Positions 21,401 through 29,794 of a DNA stretch of 58,574 nt are shown piece after piece. The notes under the pieces were generated by a model. That model made no database searches. It was not told the origin of the DNA and saw nothing but the letters and a program-made list of their open reading frames with translations. Source of the DNA: Chloroflexota bacterium. GTDB taxonomy: Bacteria; Chloroflexota; Anaerolineae; Anaerolineales; Villigracilaceae. The DNA lies in contig JAEWVF010000006.1 in the NCBI GenBank assembly GCA_023459215.1, forward strand, positions 1-58,574, read 5' to 3'. The position numbers were made by a program, and so were the translations under genes. Each line of letters begins with the position of its first letter. The first letter of the stretch is position 1.

Positions 21401-22543
21401 TCAATCTCCCAACACGACCCGGTTCTGGGCCATGCGTTCGCTGGCGGTTTGGGTCATGGCTTCGCGCAGGCTGTCAGACTCTCCCAGGATTTCGGAAAGG
21501 GTCTGATGGTTGACGGCATACACTTCCGCCGTGGCAAATTCACTGGCGCGGGCCGAAGCAGAGCGTCCGCGGCCGTAAAGTAATTGCATCTCACCAAAAT
21601 ACTGTCCCGGCCCCAGTTGGGCCACCACCACATCCGAGGCATTCTCGCGCTGCAAAACAATCTCCACCTTGCCGCTGGCGACCACGTAAAAATCCTGGCA
21701 GGCGCTGCCCTGGCGGAAAATCATCGCACCCGGCTCATACGTTTGCGCAACCGCCGCGCGCGAAACGCGCAGCAACTGCTCATGGGTCAGGGCCGGCAAG
21801 GCGCGGGCGACATATTCGTTGGCAATTTCGCCGTCCGTGATAAGCGCCGTGCGATGGGTGCGTTTGGCCAGACTGCTGTCATGGGTGACAATGATGATGG
21901 TTTTGCCCTGGGCCGCCAGTTGGTGGAACAGTTCAAAGACCGATTCGGCAGTTTTCGAGTCCAGGTTGCCGGTCGGTTCGTCGGCAATCAGCACCGGCGG
22001 GTCGTTGGCCAGGGCGCGCGCAATGGCGACACGCTGCTGCTGTCCGCCGGAAAGGGCCGCGGGCAATTTATACGCATGTTCTTCCAGCCCAACCAGCCCC
22101 AACAGGTACAGGGCGCGCTGTTTGCGCTCGGAAAAGGGGATTTTGCCGGCAAAATCCATCGCCAGCAGGATATTCTCATAGACGGAGAGCATCGGCAAAA
22201 GCTGGAAGAACTGGAAAACAATGCCCAAGTTGCGTCCGCGCCAGCGCGCCATCTGACCCTCAGTCATCTGGTGCAGAGCAGTGTCATTTACCCAGACTTC
22301 GCCGCCGCTCGGGCGGTCGATGCCGGTAATCATATTCAACAAGGTGGTCTTGCCGCTGCCCGATTTGCCAATGATGCTGACAAACTCCCCGGCATTCATC
22401 TGCAAATTGATTTTTTTCAAAACCGGGTAATCGCCCAGGGCGGTCTTGTAAGATTTATCCACCGCGCACAGCTCGACAATCGGGCGGCCTTCCGCCGGGC
22501 GGGTATTGGCGTTGCCGGGGTTAAAGAAAGAAAAAGAAGCCAT
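21401..22543 (-). CDS. ABC ATPase fused to a cyclic-nucleotide-binding-type domain
   Basis: This 380-residue protein begins with a LolD/MacB-type ATPase: Walker A GKSGSGKTT (59-67), Q-loop FQFFQLLP, signature LSGGQQQ (about 164) and Walker B VLIADEP with the D-loop DEPTGNLD. From about 265 to 355 it has a Crp-like cyclic-nucleotide-binding beta-roll, with GSACQDFYVVASGKVEIV and the phosphate-binding segment FGE (316-318) to Arg327. The fusion suggests that a nucleotide ligand or protein contact gates transport by the coupled FtsX permease. The ATG at 22543 is preferred because GGATGAGG precedes it by six bases. Whether the domain still binds cAMP or c-di-GMP is not known. Confidence 0.9.
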   Translation of the reverse strand: MASFSFFNPGNANTRPAEGRPIVELCAVDKSYKTALGDYPVLKKINLQMNAGEFVSIIGKSGSGKTTLLNMITGIDRPSGGEVWVNDTALHQMTEGQMARWRGRNLGIVFQFFQLLPMLSVYENILLAMDFAGKIPFSERKQRALYLLGLVGLEEHAYKLPAALSGGQQQRVAIARALANDPPVLIADEPTGNLDSKTAESVFELFHQLAAQGKTIIIVTHDSSLAKRTHRTALITDGEIANEYVARALPALTHEQLLRVSRAAVAQTYEPGAMIFRQGSACQDFYVVASGKVEIVLQRENASDVVVAQLGPGQYFGEMQLLYGRGRSASARASEFATAEVYAVNHQTLSEILGESDSLREAMTQTASERMAQNRVVLGD

Positions 22544-22704
22544 GTTCATCCTCATCCAAATAATTTCGAACACAAAATTACCTTTACTTACGCAGCAAAC
22601 TGCGCCAGGTTGTACTTTTCATCGCAATCATAGCGGGCAATCTCAGTCCCAACCTAACCGCAGGCTAACCAAAATCGATAGCTTCTCGATAAATCCGGAA
22701 TAAA
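22544..22704. other. Intergenic upstream region of the ABC/FtsX pair
   Basis: This AT-richer gap between the ABC ATPase start and the jag terminator holds the ATPase ribosome-binding site. I see no gene and no certain promoter in it. Confidence 0.5.
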
Positions 22705-22734
22705 AAAGGCGGTCATTTGGAAATGACCGCCTTT
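22705..22734 (-). terminator. Intrinsic terminator of the rpmH-jag operon
   Basis: Perfect 14-bp stem AAAGGCGGTCATTT with a GG loop. A minus-strand run of T residues follows (complement of 22702-22707). Confidence 0.88.
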
Positions 22735-22747
22735 CCAGGAAGCAAAA

Positions 22748-22771
22748 CGCGCAAGGCTGTGGCCTTGCGCG
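22748..22771. repeat. CGCGCAAGGC hairpin
   Basis: Perfect 10-bp arms (22748-22757 and 22762-22771) around a TGTG loop, between jag and its terminator. It may be an additional terminator stem or a dispersed repeat. Confidence 0.65.
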
Positions 22772-22783
22772 CCTGAAAAACTT

Positions 22784-23488
22784 TTATTTTTTAAGCAGGA
22801 TGGTGACTTTACGAGCCGGATCCTCGCCGATACTTTCGCTGGTCACGTCCGGGTGGTCGCGCAGTTCAAGGTGGATAATGCGCCGCTCCGCCGAGGACAT
22901 CGGCTCCAGGATCTGACGCTTGCCGGTGCGGACAGCCTGGTCCGCCATGCGGCGCGCAAGTTGGCGCAACTGCTTCTCGCGGCGGGCGCGATAGCCCTCC
23001 ACGTCCACCACCACCTGAACCCAATGCTGGGCTTCCTTGCTGACAATCAGCCCCAGGATGTATTGCAGCGCATTCAGGGTTTCGGCGCGGCGTCCGATCA
23101 GGATGGACAGGTCGTCGCCGCGAATATCGATCAGGATGGGCGTATCGCCGCTTTCGTCCGCTTCACCATAAACCGCGCTGACTTTAGCGGGGAGTTTCAT
23201 CTTGGACAGCAGTTCGCGGGCGGTTTGGGCACTAAAATCGAGCAGGGGGTCGCCACTCGTGGCTGGCGCAACAGTCTCGGCCAGTTGTTGGGATGTTTCC
23301 GAACCGGCTTCCTGCTTGAGCGTCAGGCGGACACGCACCTGGCGCGCGCCGAATCCCAAAAATCCACGGGTGCCTTCGTCCAGGATTTCCACTTCGACCC
23401 TGTCCTGTGGCACAGAAAGCTGTTCGAGGCCGCGAGCGAGGGCTTCTTCAACCGAGGGGGCAATCACTTCAAGGGTGGTTCGTTCCAT
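22784..23488 (-). CDS. jag: RNA-binding protein Jag/KhpB
   Basis: This 234-residue protein has an N-terminal Jag-N domain (LEVIAPSVEEALARGLEQL and GFLGFGARQVRVRL), a KH domain with GRRAETLNALQYI, and a C-terminal R3H domain (about 170-232, HLELRDHPDVTSESIGE). It is an RNA-binding regulator linked to cell elongation and division in Gram-positives. It is the last gene of the rpmH-rnpA-yidD-yidC-jag block and starts 13 bases after the yidC stop, with GGGGAGACC upstream. Confidence 0.95.
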   Translation of the reverse strand: MERTTLEVIAPSVEEALARGLEQLSVPQDRVEVEILDEGTRGFLGFGARQVRVRLTLKQEAGSETSQQLAETVAPATSGDPLLDFSAQTARELLSKMKLPAKVSAVYGEADESGDTPILIDIRGDDLSILIGRRAETLNALQYILGLIVSKEAQHWVQVVVDVEGYRARREKQLRQLARRMADQAVRTGKRQILEPMSSAERRIIHLELRDHPDVTSESIGEDPARKVTILLKK

Positions 23489-23501
23489 GATGGGGTCTCC
23501 C

Positions 23502-24338
23502 CTATTTCTTCGATTTGGGTTTGGCGGGGGCGGCAACAGCGGGCTGGCTGCCAAACTTGAACAGGTTGCTCCAGTTGACTTTGCCAAGCGCAGCATACTG
23601 CGCAATGCCGGCCAGGTTGCTGGCGATGAAATAAACAGCCAGGCCTGAGGCAAAATTGAGCGAGAACCAGAAGAGCATCAACGGCATGTAAATGCCCATC
23701 ATCTGGGTCATCTGGGCCGATTGATCGCTGGGGTTGGCCGAAGGCATCACGGTCAGCTTGGTCTGGATATAGGTGGTCAGGCCAACGATAATCGCCAGGG
23801 TGGGAATGCCGCCAAACGGCAGAACATCCGCCAAAATGCGTTCGGGCTGGCCGAGGTTCATCCACAGGAACTGGTTGTTGATCGGCAAAAGCGCGCCCAG
23901 GGCTGCCGCCGGAATTGCATCGCCCATCCACGACCACAACGGATCGGTGATGCTGCGCACCAGGTCGATCAGTTGCAGGGGCGAGGCGCCCATCACACGG
24001 TTGATGGACTGGTACAGACCAAAGATAACCGGCAATTGAATCAGGGTTGGCAGGCACGAGCCGAAGGGGTTGACCCCTTGCTCTTTGTAAACGCGCATCT
24101 GCTCCTGTGCCAGTTTTTCCTTGTCGTCCTTATACTTGGCCTGGATTTTCAGCCATTCATCCGACTGCATCAATTCCTGCATTTTCGCGCTGGATTTGAT
24201 TTGCGAGGCCATTAAGGGGTGCGTCACTGCCTTGATCAGGATGGTAAACAGGATGATGGCGATGCCAAAATTGCCAACAAACGCATAGATCAAGAGCAGG
24301 ATATTGGTCATTGGGGTAACAATCAGAGCGTCCCACAT
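23502..24338 (-). CDS. yidC: Membrane protein insertase YidC/Oxa1
   Basis: This 278-residue insertase helps membrane proteins fold and enter the bilayer. It has five membrane helices without the large periplasmic domain of E. coli YidC, so it is the short Gram-positive/Oxa1-like form. Typical segments are FTILIKAVTHPLM, a charged coiled cytoplasmic hairpin (about 45-85), and NPFGSCLPTLIQLPVIFGLY. The Lys-rich tail KPKSKK could bind ribosomes. GGAG precedes the ATG. Confidence 0.96.
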   Translation of the reverse strand: MWDALIVTPMTNILLLIYAFVGNFGIAIILFTILIKAVTHPLMASQIKSSAKMQELMQSDEWLKIQAKYKDDKEKLAQEQMRVYKEQGVNPFGSCLPTLIQLPVIFGLYQSINRVMGASPLQLIDLVRSITDPLWSWMGDAIPAAALGALLPINNQFLWMNLGQPERILADVLPFGGIPTLAIIVGLTTYIQTKLTVMPSANPSDQSAQMTQMMGIYMPLMLFWFSLNFASGLAVYFIASNLAGIAQYAALGKVNWSNLFKFGSQPAVAAPAKPKSKK

Positions 24339-24350
24339 ATCAAACTCCTC

Positions 24351-25448
24351 TTATTCGGCTTTGAACGTCCAGCGCTGGGCGCCGTTCAAGTCATAGGCAG
24401 CAAGCATGGTTTCACCCATCAAAGGCGCAACCACAATCACATCCCCGGCCAGGACAGGCGTGGAAACCAATTTGCCCTTCAAGTCCGCCTGCCATTTCGG
24501 GCTGCCATCGCTGGTCAAGGCCTGGACACGGCCCAGTTCGGTCACGTACAAAACCTGGTCTTCGAGCGCCAGCGGACCGGCGATAATCGAACCATCATCG
24601 TCGCGCTGCCATTGGATGGCGCCATTGTCCCTTTGGATGGCATAGAATTTGCCGGCGTGCTTAACCAGCGTGCCAATGTAAACATTCTCGGCGCTGAGAG
24701 CCGGAGTGCCCCAAATGCTGCCTTCCAACTGCTGCTGCCAGGAAACCGAACCGCTGGCGCCATCGACAGCATACAAAATACCGGAAAGCGTCCCCAAGTA
24801 CAGGGAGCCGTCTTCGGTCACTGCCGGAGCGCCTAAAATCGGGCTGTCCAGATCAAGCTGCCAAACCTGGCGGCCATCCGCCGGGTCAAGGGCGAAGAGC
24901 ATACCGTCCATGGTGGCCTGGAAAATCAATTTACCATCGCTGACCGGGTGCGTCCACAGGCCGCTCTTGGAAAGTTCAGCCGTCCAACGCGAATTGCCGC
25001 TGGCATCCAGGGCATACAAAATGCCATCGCCGCCGGGAGCATAAACATCCGTGCCCAAGGATAACGCGCCGCCAATCCAGGTGCCTTTCGATTTTTCGAA
25101 CGTCCAACGGACATTGCCGGTCTCGGGATCGATACTATACAACTGATGTTGGGATGGGTGGGAATTCGGGAAAATGATCTGACCATCCTCGGTCAGGGCC
25201 ACCGGGGCATATAAATTAATGTTGGCGTCCGCTTCAGCCGGGAAGCGCAACGGCGCATCGCCCATGCGGACTTCCTGTCCGGTGCTGGCTGTCACTGCGT
25301 AAACATGCCGGCCTTCCGTCAGATAGATGGTTCCATCCTGAAAGACAAGACCCGGAAAACCTTGCGCCAAAGTGTTCGTGCCACAGGCACTCAACAAGAA
25401 TGCCAGCAAAACCACCAGAAGAGGCAAAACAACTCGCTGAAACTTCAT
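24351..25448 (-). CDS. PQQ-type beta-propeller lipoprotein in the yidC operon
   Basis: A 365-residue lipoprotein with a signal ending in lipobox LLSAC (Cys22). The rest is built of repeated blades of the type GILYALDASGNSRWTAEL and GMLFALDPADGRQVWQL, with seven to eight copies of the YALDxxxGxxxW motif; this is the PQQ-like/BamB-like beta-propeller pattern. It should sit outside the membrane, tethered by lipid. Its place between yidD and yidC, 12 bases before yidC, suggests a role near membrane protein insertion, perhaps as an assembly scaffold like BamB. That role is inference. I do not know this gene as a usual member of the block. Confidence 0.88.
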   Translation of the reverse strand: MKFQRVVLPLLVVLLAFLLSACGTNTLAQGFPGLVFQDGTIYLTEGRHVYAVTASTGQEVRMGDAPLRFPAEADANINLYAPVALTEDGQIIFPNSHPSQHQLYSIDPETGNVRWTFEKSKGTWIGGALSLGTDVYAPGGDGILYALDASGNSRWTAELSKSGLWTHPVSDGKLIFQATMDGMLFALDPADGRQVWQLDLDSPILGAPAVTEDGSLYLGTLSGILYAVDGASGSVSWQQQLEGSIWGTPALSAENVYIGTLVKHAGKFYAIQRDNGAIQWQRDDDGSIIAGPLALEDQVLYVTELGRVQALTSDGSPKWQADLKGKLVSTPVLAGDVIVVAPLMGETMLAAYDLNGAQRWTFKAE

Positions 25449-25456
25449 CGAATCTC

Positions 25457-25747
25457 CTAAGGAACAGGGTCAACCCCACCGGGGTTGAAAGGATTGCAAC
25501 GTAAAACCCGCCAGAAGGCCATCCAGCCACCTTTGAAAGCGCCATACTTGTAAATGGCCTGATATCCATAATGCGAACAAGACGGATAAAAGCGGCAGGT
25601 ATTGGGCGGCATGGATTTGGAAAGCGTGGCCTGATACAGTCGAATAATTCCCAACAGCGCAATGCGCGGCCAGTTTGAAAGATTACGCGGCAAGTCGCGT
25701 AATTTCGGCTCGTCGGGATATTCGTGCGGCAAATAATGCTGACTCAT
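25457..25747 (-). CDS. yidD: Membrane protein insertion efficiency factor YidD
   Basis: This 96-residue protein has the strict family pattern CRFYPSCSHYGYQAIYKYG, then WRVLRCNPFNPGGVDPVP with four conserved cysteines. It helps YidC-dependent insertion at the inner face of the membrane. It overlaps rnpA by four bases (ATGA). An N-terminal extension of about 25 residues precedes the conserved core. Confidence 0.97.
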   Translation of the reverse strand: MSQHYLPHEYPDEPKLRDLPRNLSNWPRIALLGIIRLYQATLSKSMPPNTCRFYPSCSHYGYQAIYKYGAFKGGWMAFWRVLRCNPFNPGGVDPVP

Positions 25748-26094
25748 TTGCTACGATCAGGTTGGTAGAGAGACGCGCGCTGTAAAAGCCCCTTGACCGC
25801 CTTCTGGATTTCTGAAAACTCCGCCTGCAACAAAGCTTGGCGGGCAATCAGGACCAGGTCGCGGCCTGTCGCAAGAGAGGGGATTTCGGGACGCACCGCC
25901 TCACGCAGCAAGCGTTTGGCCCGATTCCGCTGGACAGCCCCGCCCACACCGCGGCCGGCAGCGACACCCACCCGCAAGCCTTCATCTTCAGAAACAAGGC
26001 TAATCAACACAAGAAGCGGGTGCGCGAAAGACTTGCCATAATTCCGCACCCGCTTGAAATCGGTGGACCGGGTCAGACGAAACCGACGCTGCAC
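25744..26094 (-). CDS. rnpA: Ribonuclease P protein component
   Basis: This 116-residue basic protein subunit of RNase P matures tRNA 5' ends together with the catalytic RNA. The RNR motif is present as QRNRAKRLLREAVR, and the N-terminal FRLTRSTDFKRVRNYGKSF is typical. It is placed between rpmH and yidD, as in many bacteria. A short hairpin (26112-26129) lies in the gap before it. Confidence 0.97.
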   Translation of the reverse strand: MQRRFRLTRSTDFKRVRNYGKSFAHPLLVLISLVSEDEGLRVGVAAGRGVGGAVQRNRAKRLLREAVRPEIPSLATGRDLVLIARQALLQAEFSEIQKAVKGLLQRASLYQPDRSK

Positions 26095-26111
26095 CCATCC
26101 CTCACTTTTGA

Positions 26112-26129
26112 CAACGGCAAGCGCCGTTG
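26112..26129. other. Small hairpin between rpmH and rnpA
   Basis: CAACGGC and GCCGTTG (26112-26118, 26123-26129) form a 7-bp stem with a four-base loop. It may attenuate read-through from the highly expressed rpmH into rnpA. Confidence 0.45.
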
Positions 26130-26133
26130 CGGC

Positions 26134-26307
26134 CTACCAGCGCACCTTCTTAACGTGGTTGTTGGCAGTGACCGCCAGTTTGGCGCGGCCTCGCGCGCGG
26201 CGGCGCTTCAAAACATCGCGCCCGTCAGCGGTGGACATGCGAGAACGAAATCCGTGAACACGCACGCGGCGCCGAATTTTGGGTTGGTAAGTTCGTTTGG
26301 TAGCCAT
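26134..26307 (-). CDS. rpmH: 50S ribosomal protein L34
   Basis: This 57-residue, Arg/Lys-rich protein opens the rpmH-rnpA-yidD-yidC-jag operon. MATKRTYQPKIRRRVRVHGF, then RSRMSTADGRDVLKRRRARG is the full L34 fold. Typical L34 has 44-46 residues and ends soon after the RRRAxGR segment; here about 12 more residues follow (TANNHVKKVRW). The ATG at 26307 and the stop at 26134-26136 were found by reading the minus strand directly. Confidence 0.95.
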   Translation of the reverse strand: MATKRTYQPKIRRRVRVHGFRSRMSTADGRDVLKRRRARGRAKLAVTANNHVKKVRW

Positions 26308-26375
26308 TCAGAATCCTCACAATCAAAGAATAAGAACTGGAACAAAAATGCGCACCAGGGCGCAGTCGGCACAAC

Positions 26376-26381
26376 ATTATA
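26376..26381 (-). promoter_or_regulatory. Probable -10 of the rpmH operon
   Basis: Minus-strand TATAAT (26381-26376) lies 68 bases before the rpmH ATG. No strong -35 is seen. Confidence 0.5.
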
Positions 26382-26412
26382 CCGTAAAGAGGATGAAGTG
26401 GGAAGTAGAAAT

Positions 26413-29400
26413 TTAAGCGGTTTTGGCTGTTCCGTCCGATTGGCGCAGAGGAACTTCAATGAAGAAGGTGCTGCCCTGGCCCAGTTGACTCTCAAGCCAG
26501 ACCTTGCCGCCGTGACGTTCGACAATCGAGCGGACAATCGCCAGGCCCAGTCCTGAGCCTTTCTGCTCGCGGGCTTCGCGCTGGCCGCCACGGTAAAACT
26601 TCTCGAACAGGCGCGGCTGGTCAACCGGCGAAATCCCGATGCCGCTATCCTGAACCTTGAAATGGAATTTTGTTTCAGAAACGCGCGCCTGAACCATCAC
26701 CCGCCCATTCTGGGGCGTGTATTTTATGGCATTTTCAACCAGGTTATAGATGGCTTGCTGCAAAAGGGCATTGTCCGCTTCGATCATGACCGACAGATCA
26801 GCCGGCATATCAACCGCCAGGGAAATGTTCTTTTGGGAAGCCTGCATTTGCAAGGTGCTGGTAACGCGCTCGACAATCTCAAAAATGGGAGCAACCTCAA
26901 GCTGCAAGCCGACGCCCACTTCAATCCGGCCCAGGTCGAGCAGGTTGTTCACCAGCCGGGCCATGCTCTCCACCCCGGAAATAATCTTTTTGACATAACC
27001 CTGCTGCTGCTCGTTCAACTCACCCACCATCTCGAGCATGGTGGCATAACCGCGCATCAAGGTCAACGGGGAACGCAGATCGTGGCTGACCGTGTTGACA
27101 AACTCGGTCTTCATTGTATCCAGTTCCTTGAAATAGGTCACATCGCGCAGGATGCAAACCCGGCCTACCAGACGGCTATCCGCCAAAACGGGCGAAGCCG
27201 TCGCCAGGTAAACCTGTCCACCCGACACCGTCACCTCTGCCGAGAGCTTATCGGACGAGAAAACCTGCAAAATCTCGAGCAAGGGTTTGTAGCTGATGAC
27301 GCGCTCAATCGGCTGGCCTTCCGCCTCGCCAATCGCAAAGCCGAGCGTTTTCCCGGCAGCCGGGTTGGCCAGCAACAAACGGTTCAAATGATCTGTGACC
27401 AGCACCGGGTCGGGAGTCGAAGCCAGGATGGCGGCCAGGCGCTGGCGGCCTACTTCCGCAGACAGGAAAAGGTGATTGTTGGAAGCGGCCAGCGCCGCCT
27501 GCCCCGACAGGGTCGCCAGGAAGCGCACATCGGTCTCGGAGAAAAGGCGAGTCTGGTCATAGGCAGCCCACAAGACACCATAATGGCGGTTCTCGTGGCG
27601 CAGCGGGAAAGCCACCAGCGAGGCCGGGGCCGGTTGCCCGGCAGGCAGGCCAAAGGTGCGTGCGCGGGCGACGTTCGTCAGCACGATCCGCTCCTGCTGC
27701 AGGGTTAATTCCAAAATCTGGGCATCCAGATAGGCATATTTTTCCTTGGATGGGCCAAGCGCAAACAAGGTTGGCAAATCGCGCTCGGTATCCTGCAAAC
27801 TGTCCTGGGCAAGTACCACCCGGACCGCGCTGGCCCCGGTGGCCAGAATGGCTTCGAGCACCGGCTCGACCGAATCGCCCATATCGAGGCTGGAGGCAAC
27901 CCCCTGGCTGACCAACAACAGGCGATTGAGTTCTTCCAGCCGGGATTGCAGGCTGGCGCGCATCTGCTCGAAGGCGCGCCGTAGCTGACCGACCTCATCC
28001 ACGCCCTCGACGGGCAAAGGGTGATCCAACTGGCCTTGCGCAATCCGAACTGCTTCGCTGGCGAGGGTCTGCATGGAACTGGTTACGGTGCGCAGGCCAA
28101 AACGCAGTGAGAGCAGGGCCACAACCGCCAGCGCCAGGATCATGAACGAGAGCGGAGCGGCTATCGACAAGGCCAACTGCTGGGCCTGCTGGGCCGGGAC
28201 AGTCAGGACAACCGCCCAGGGCCGTCCGAGGGCTGGTTGGTAGTAAACCAGGTTGCGGGTTCCGTTCGGGGATGTATCGTCAAAGAAGGAGGCTTCCGCC
28301 GTGGTTTGCCCGGCATAACGGGTCATCACCAGCGAGGGGACGCCATGATAAATAATCGTGTTGTTCTCGTCGAGCAGGATTCCGTCCCCACCCAGTTCAC
28401 GAACCGCTCTCAGGCTGTTGACCAACGGCTGGGTAAAGGGATTGGTTTCGAGGTTGGTGCGGCCAATCAGGACGCGGGTCGGCACATCGCTTCCGGGGGG
28501 AATCATGCCAATCACAAACGATACACGCGCCGCCTGGCCGCTTTCCACCGGCGGGATGGTATAGGTTTGGCTCAAAACGCCGCTAAAGGCCAGCGCAAGC
28601 CCGGCAGATTCCTGCGAGGCCAGGATTTGCTCCGCTCCCTGGGGGGCGGGATAGGAAGCAACCACCTGTCCCTGGGCATCGAGAACGATCAAATGGTCAA
28701 AGAAGGGGATGGCGCGGATCTGGCGACTCAGGGCAGCCGCAACGGTTGCGCTGTCAGCGCTCAAGAGTTCGGGGTCGAGGGACAATTGGGCGGCCAGGTT
28801 CTGGCCCGTTTCGAGGAAGAAGGGAATACTCTGGGAGGCCAACTCCGCGTTGCCCTGCAAACGCACTTGCAGCATCTGGCGCGCGGCCGAGCCAGCCACG
28901 AGCCAATCGCCAATCAGCAGGGCAACCAGCAGCGAGGTGATCAGCGTGCCGGTGCCAAACAAGAAACGGGATTCGAGGCTGCGCTCTCCCGGCGAGGGCA
29001 GAAGCGGCAGGCGGCGGCCCCAGGCATTCGGGAAAATCAAGGCCAACGCCTGGGCAAAAATGCCGCTGATAAAGACTTCACCGGCGAAAGCCAGGGTGGC
29101 ATACGGCAACTGCGCCAGGGCATAATCTAGGCGGGTGGCAGCCGAACCGGCAGCCACCATGAAAGCATTCGAGGCGAACAGTAACAAATAGGGAAAGGTC
29201 AGCACCAGCGCAGCAACCAGCGGCTCGCGTAAAAAGCGATACGGCCAGGTGCGGAAACGCTGGCGCACCGCGGCGCTGAACAGGGCCGCCAGCAACGCCA
29301 TTTCAATCGGGGTAAACACCGATTGGGTATCCAGCGCAAAACGCACCAGCCCGGCCACAAAGCCAACCGCTGCCGCGGCGACCGGCCCGAGCAAGCCGCC

Positions 29401-29712
29401 CGCCAGGAGCCAGGGCAGGGCCGATAAAAACATCAAAACCGGGCCGCGCGGCGCCTGCGGAATACCTGGCGGCGGCAGCGCCGAACCAGCCGGCAAACGC
29501 AAACCGATGAAGTTATTGGCCAGCAGGGCAAAAAGGGCCAGCGCAACCACCAACCCCCAGGTGCGCGCATCCCAAACTACTTGCGATGTTTTCCAGGTAA
29601 ACAAGGTCCACCCGACCAGGCCGGCAAGGGTAAACCACCATAGCCATCCAAGCGCGGATGGCCAGAGTGGCGCGAGAAAATTACCTTGGAAAAGAGAAAA
29701 AATTGGTTCCAT
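26413..29712 (-). CDS. Large multi-domain sensor histidine kinase
   Basis: This 1099-residue membrane kinase has an N-terminal module of about six to seven helices (1-230), a further helix (about 258-280), an extracellular cache-like sensor domain (about 285-515), another membrane helix, and a HAMP linker (about 555-610). GAF-like and PAS-like domains follow (about 620-850). The HisKA box is VNTVSHDLRSPLTLMRGYAT with the phospho-accepting His. The ATPase domain has NLVENAIKYTP (N box), DSGIGIS (G1) and GSGLGLAIV (G2). No response regulator gene is adjacent, so its partner is elsewhere. A promoter lies at 29751-29759. The signal sensed is unknown; the acetate/amino-acid-like cache fold is only a guess. 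Confidence 0.92.
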   Translation of the reverse strand: MEPIFSLFQGNFLAPLWPSALGWLWWFTLAGLVGWTLFTWKTSQVVWDARTWGLVVALALFALLANNFIGLRLPAGSALPPPGIPQAPRGPVLMFLSALPWLLAGGLLGPVAAAAVGFVAGLVRFALDTQSVFTPIEMALLAALFSAAVRQRFRTWPYRFLREPLVAALVLTFPYLLLFASNAFMVAAGSAATRLDYALAQLPYATLAFAGEVFISGIFAQALALIFPNAWGRRLPLLPSPGERSLESRFLFGTGTLITSLLVALLIGDWLVAGSAARQMLQVRLQGNAELASQSIPFFLETGQNLAAQLSLDPELLSADSATVAAALSRQIRAIPFFDHLIVLDAQGQVVASYPAPQGAEQILASQESAGLALAFSGVLSQTYTIPPVESGQAARVSFVIGMIPPGSDVPTRVLIGRTNLETNPFTQPLVNSLRAVRELGGDGILLDENNTIIYHGVPSLVMTRYAGQTTAEASFFDDTSPNGTRNLVYYQPALGRPWAVVLTVPAQQAQQLALSIAAPLSFMILALAVVALLSLRFGLRTVTSSMQTLASEAVRIAQGQLDHPLPVEGVDEVGQLRRAFEQMRASLQSRLEELNRLLLVSQGVASSLDMGDSVEPVLEAILATGASAVRVVLAQDSLQDTERDLPTLFALGPSKEKYAYLDAQILELTLQQERIVLTNVARARTFGLPAGQPAPASLVAFPLRHENRHYGVLWAAYDQTRLFSETDVRFLATLSGQAALAASNNHLFLSAEVGRQRLAAILASTPDPVLVTDHLNRLLLANPAAGKTLGFAIGEAEGQPIERVISYKPLLEILQVFSSDKLSAEVTVSGGQVYLATASPVLADSRLVGRVCILRDVTYFKELDTMKTEFVNTVSHDLRSPLTLMRGYATMLEMVGELNEQQQGYVKKIISGVESMARLVNNLLDLGRIEVGVGLQLEVAPIFEIVERVTSTLQMQASQKNISLAVDMPADLSVMIEADNALLQQAIYNLVENAIKYTPQNGRVMVQARVSETKFHFKVQDSGIGISPVDQPRLFEKFYRGGQREAREQKGSGLGLAIVRSIVERHGGKVWLESQLGQGSTFFIEVPLRQSDGTAKTA

Positions 29713-29750
29713 GCTGCCAGTTCAAAAGGCAAGATTTGCCAAACAAAATC

Positions 29751-29759
29751 ATTATAGCA
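29751..29759 (-). promoter_or_regulatory. Probable histidine kinase promoter
   Basis: Minus-strand extended -10 TGCTATAAT (29759-29751). It would give a leader of about 30 bases before the ATG at 29712. Confidence 0.6.
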
Positions 29760-29794
29760 CGGCGCAAGGAAAGTACAGCTTAACTACACGCCGA

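Noticed and set aside
26308..26412. Possible replication origin next to rpmH
   Set aside because: No DnaA boxes or AT-rich unwinding repeats are seen, and dnaA is not adjacent.
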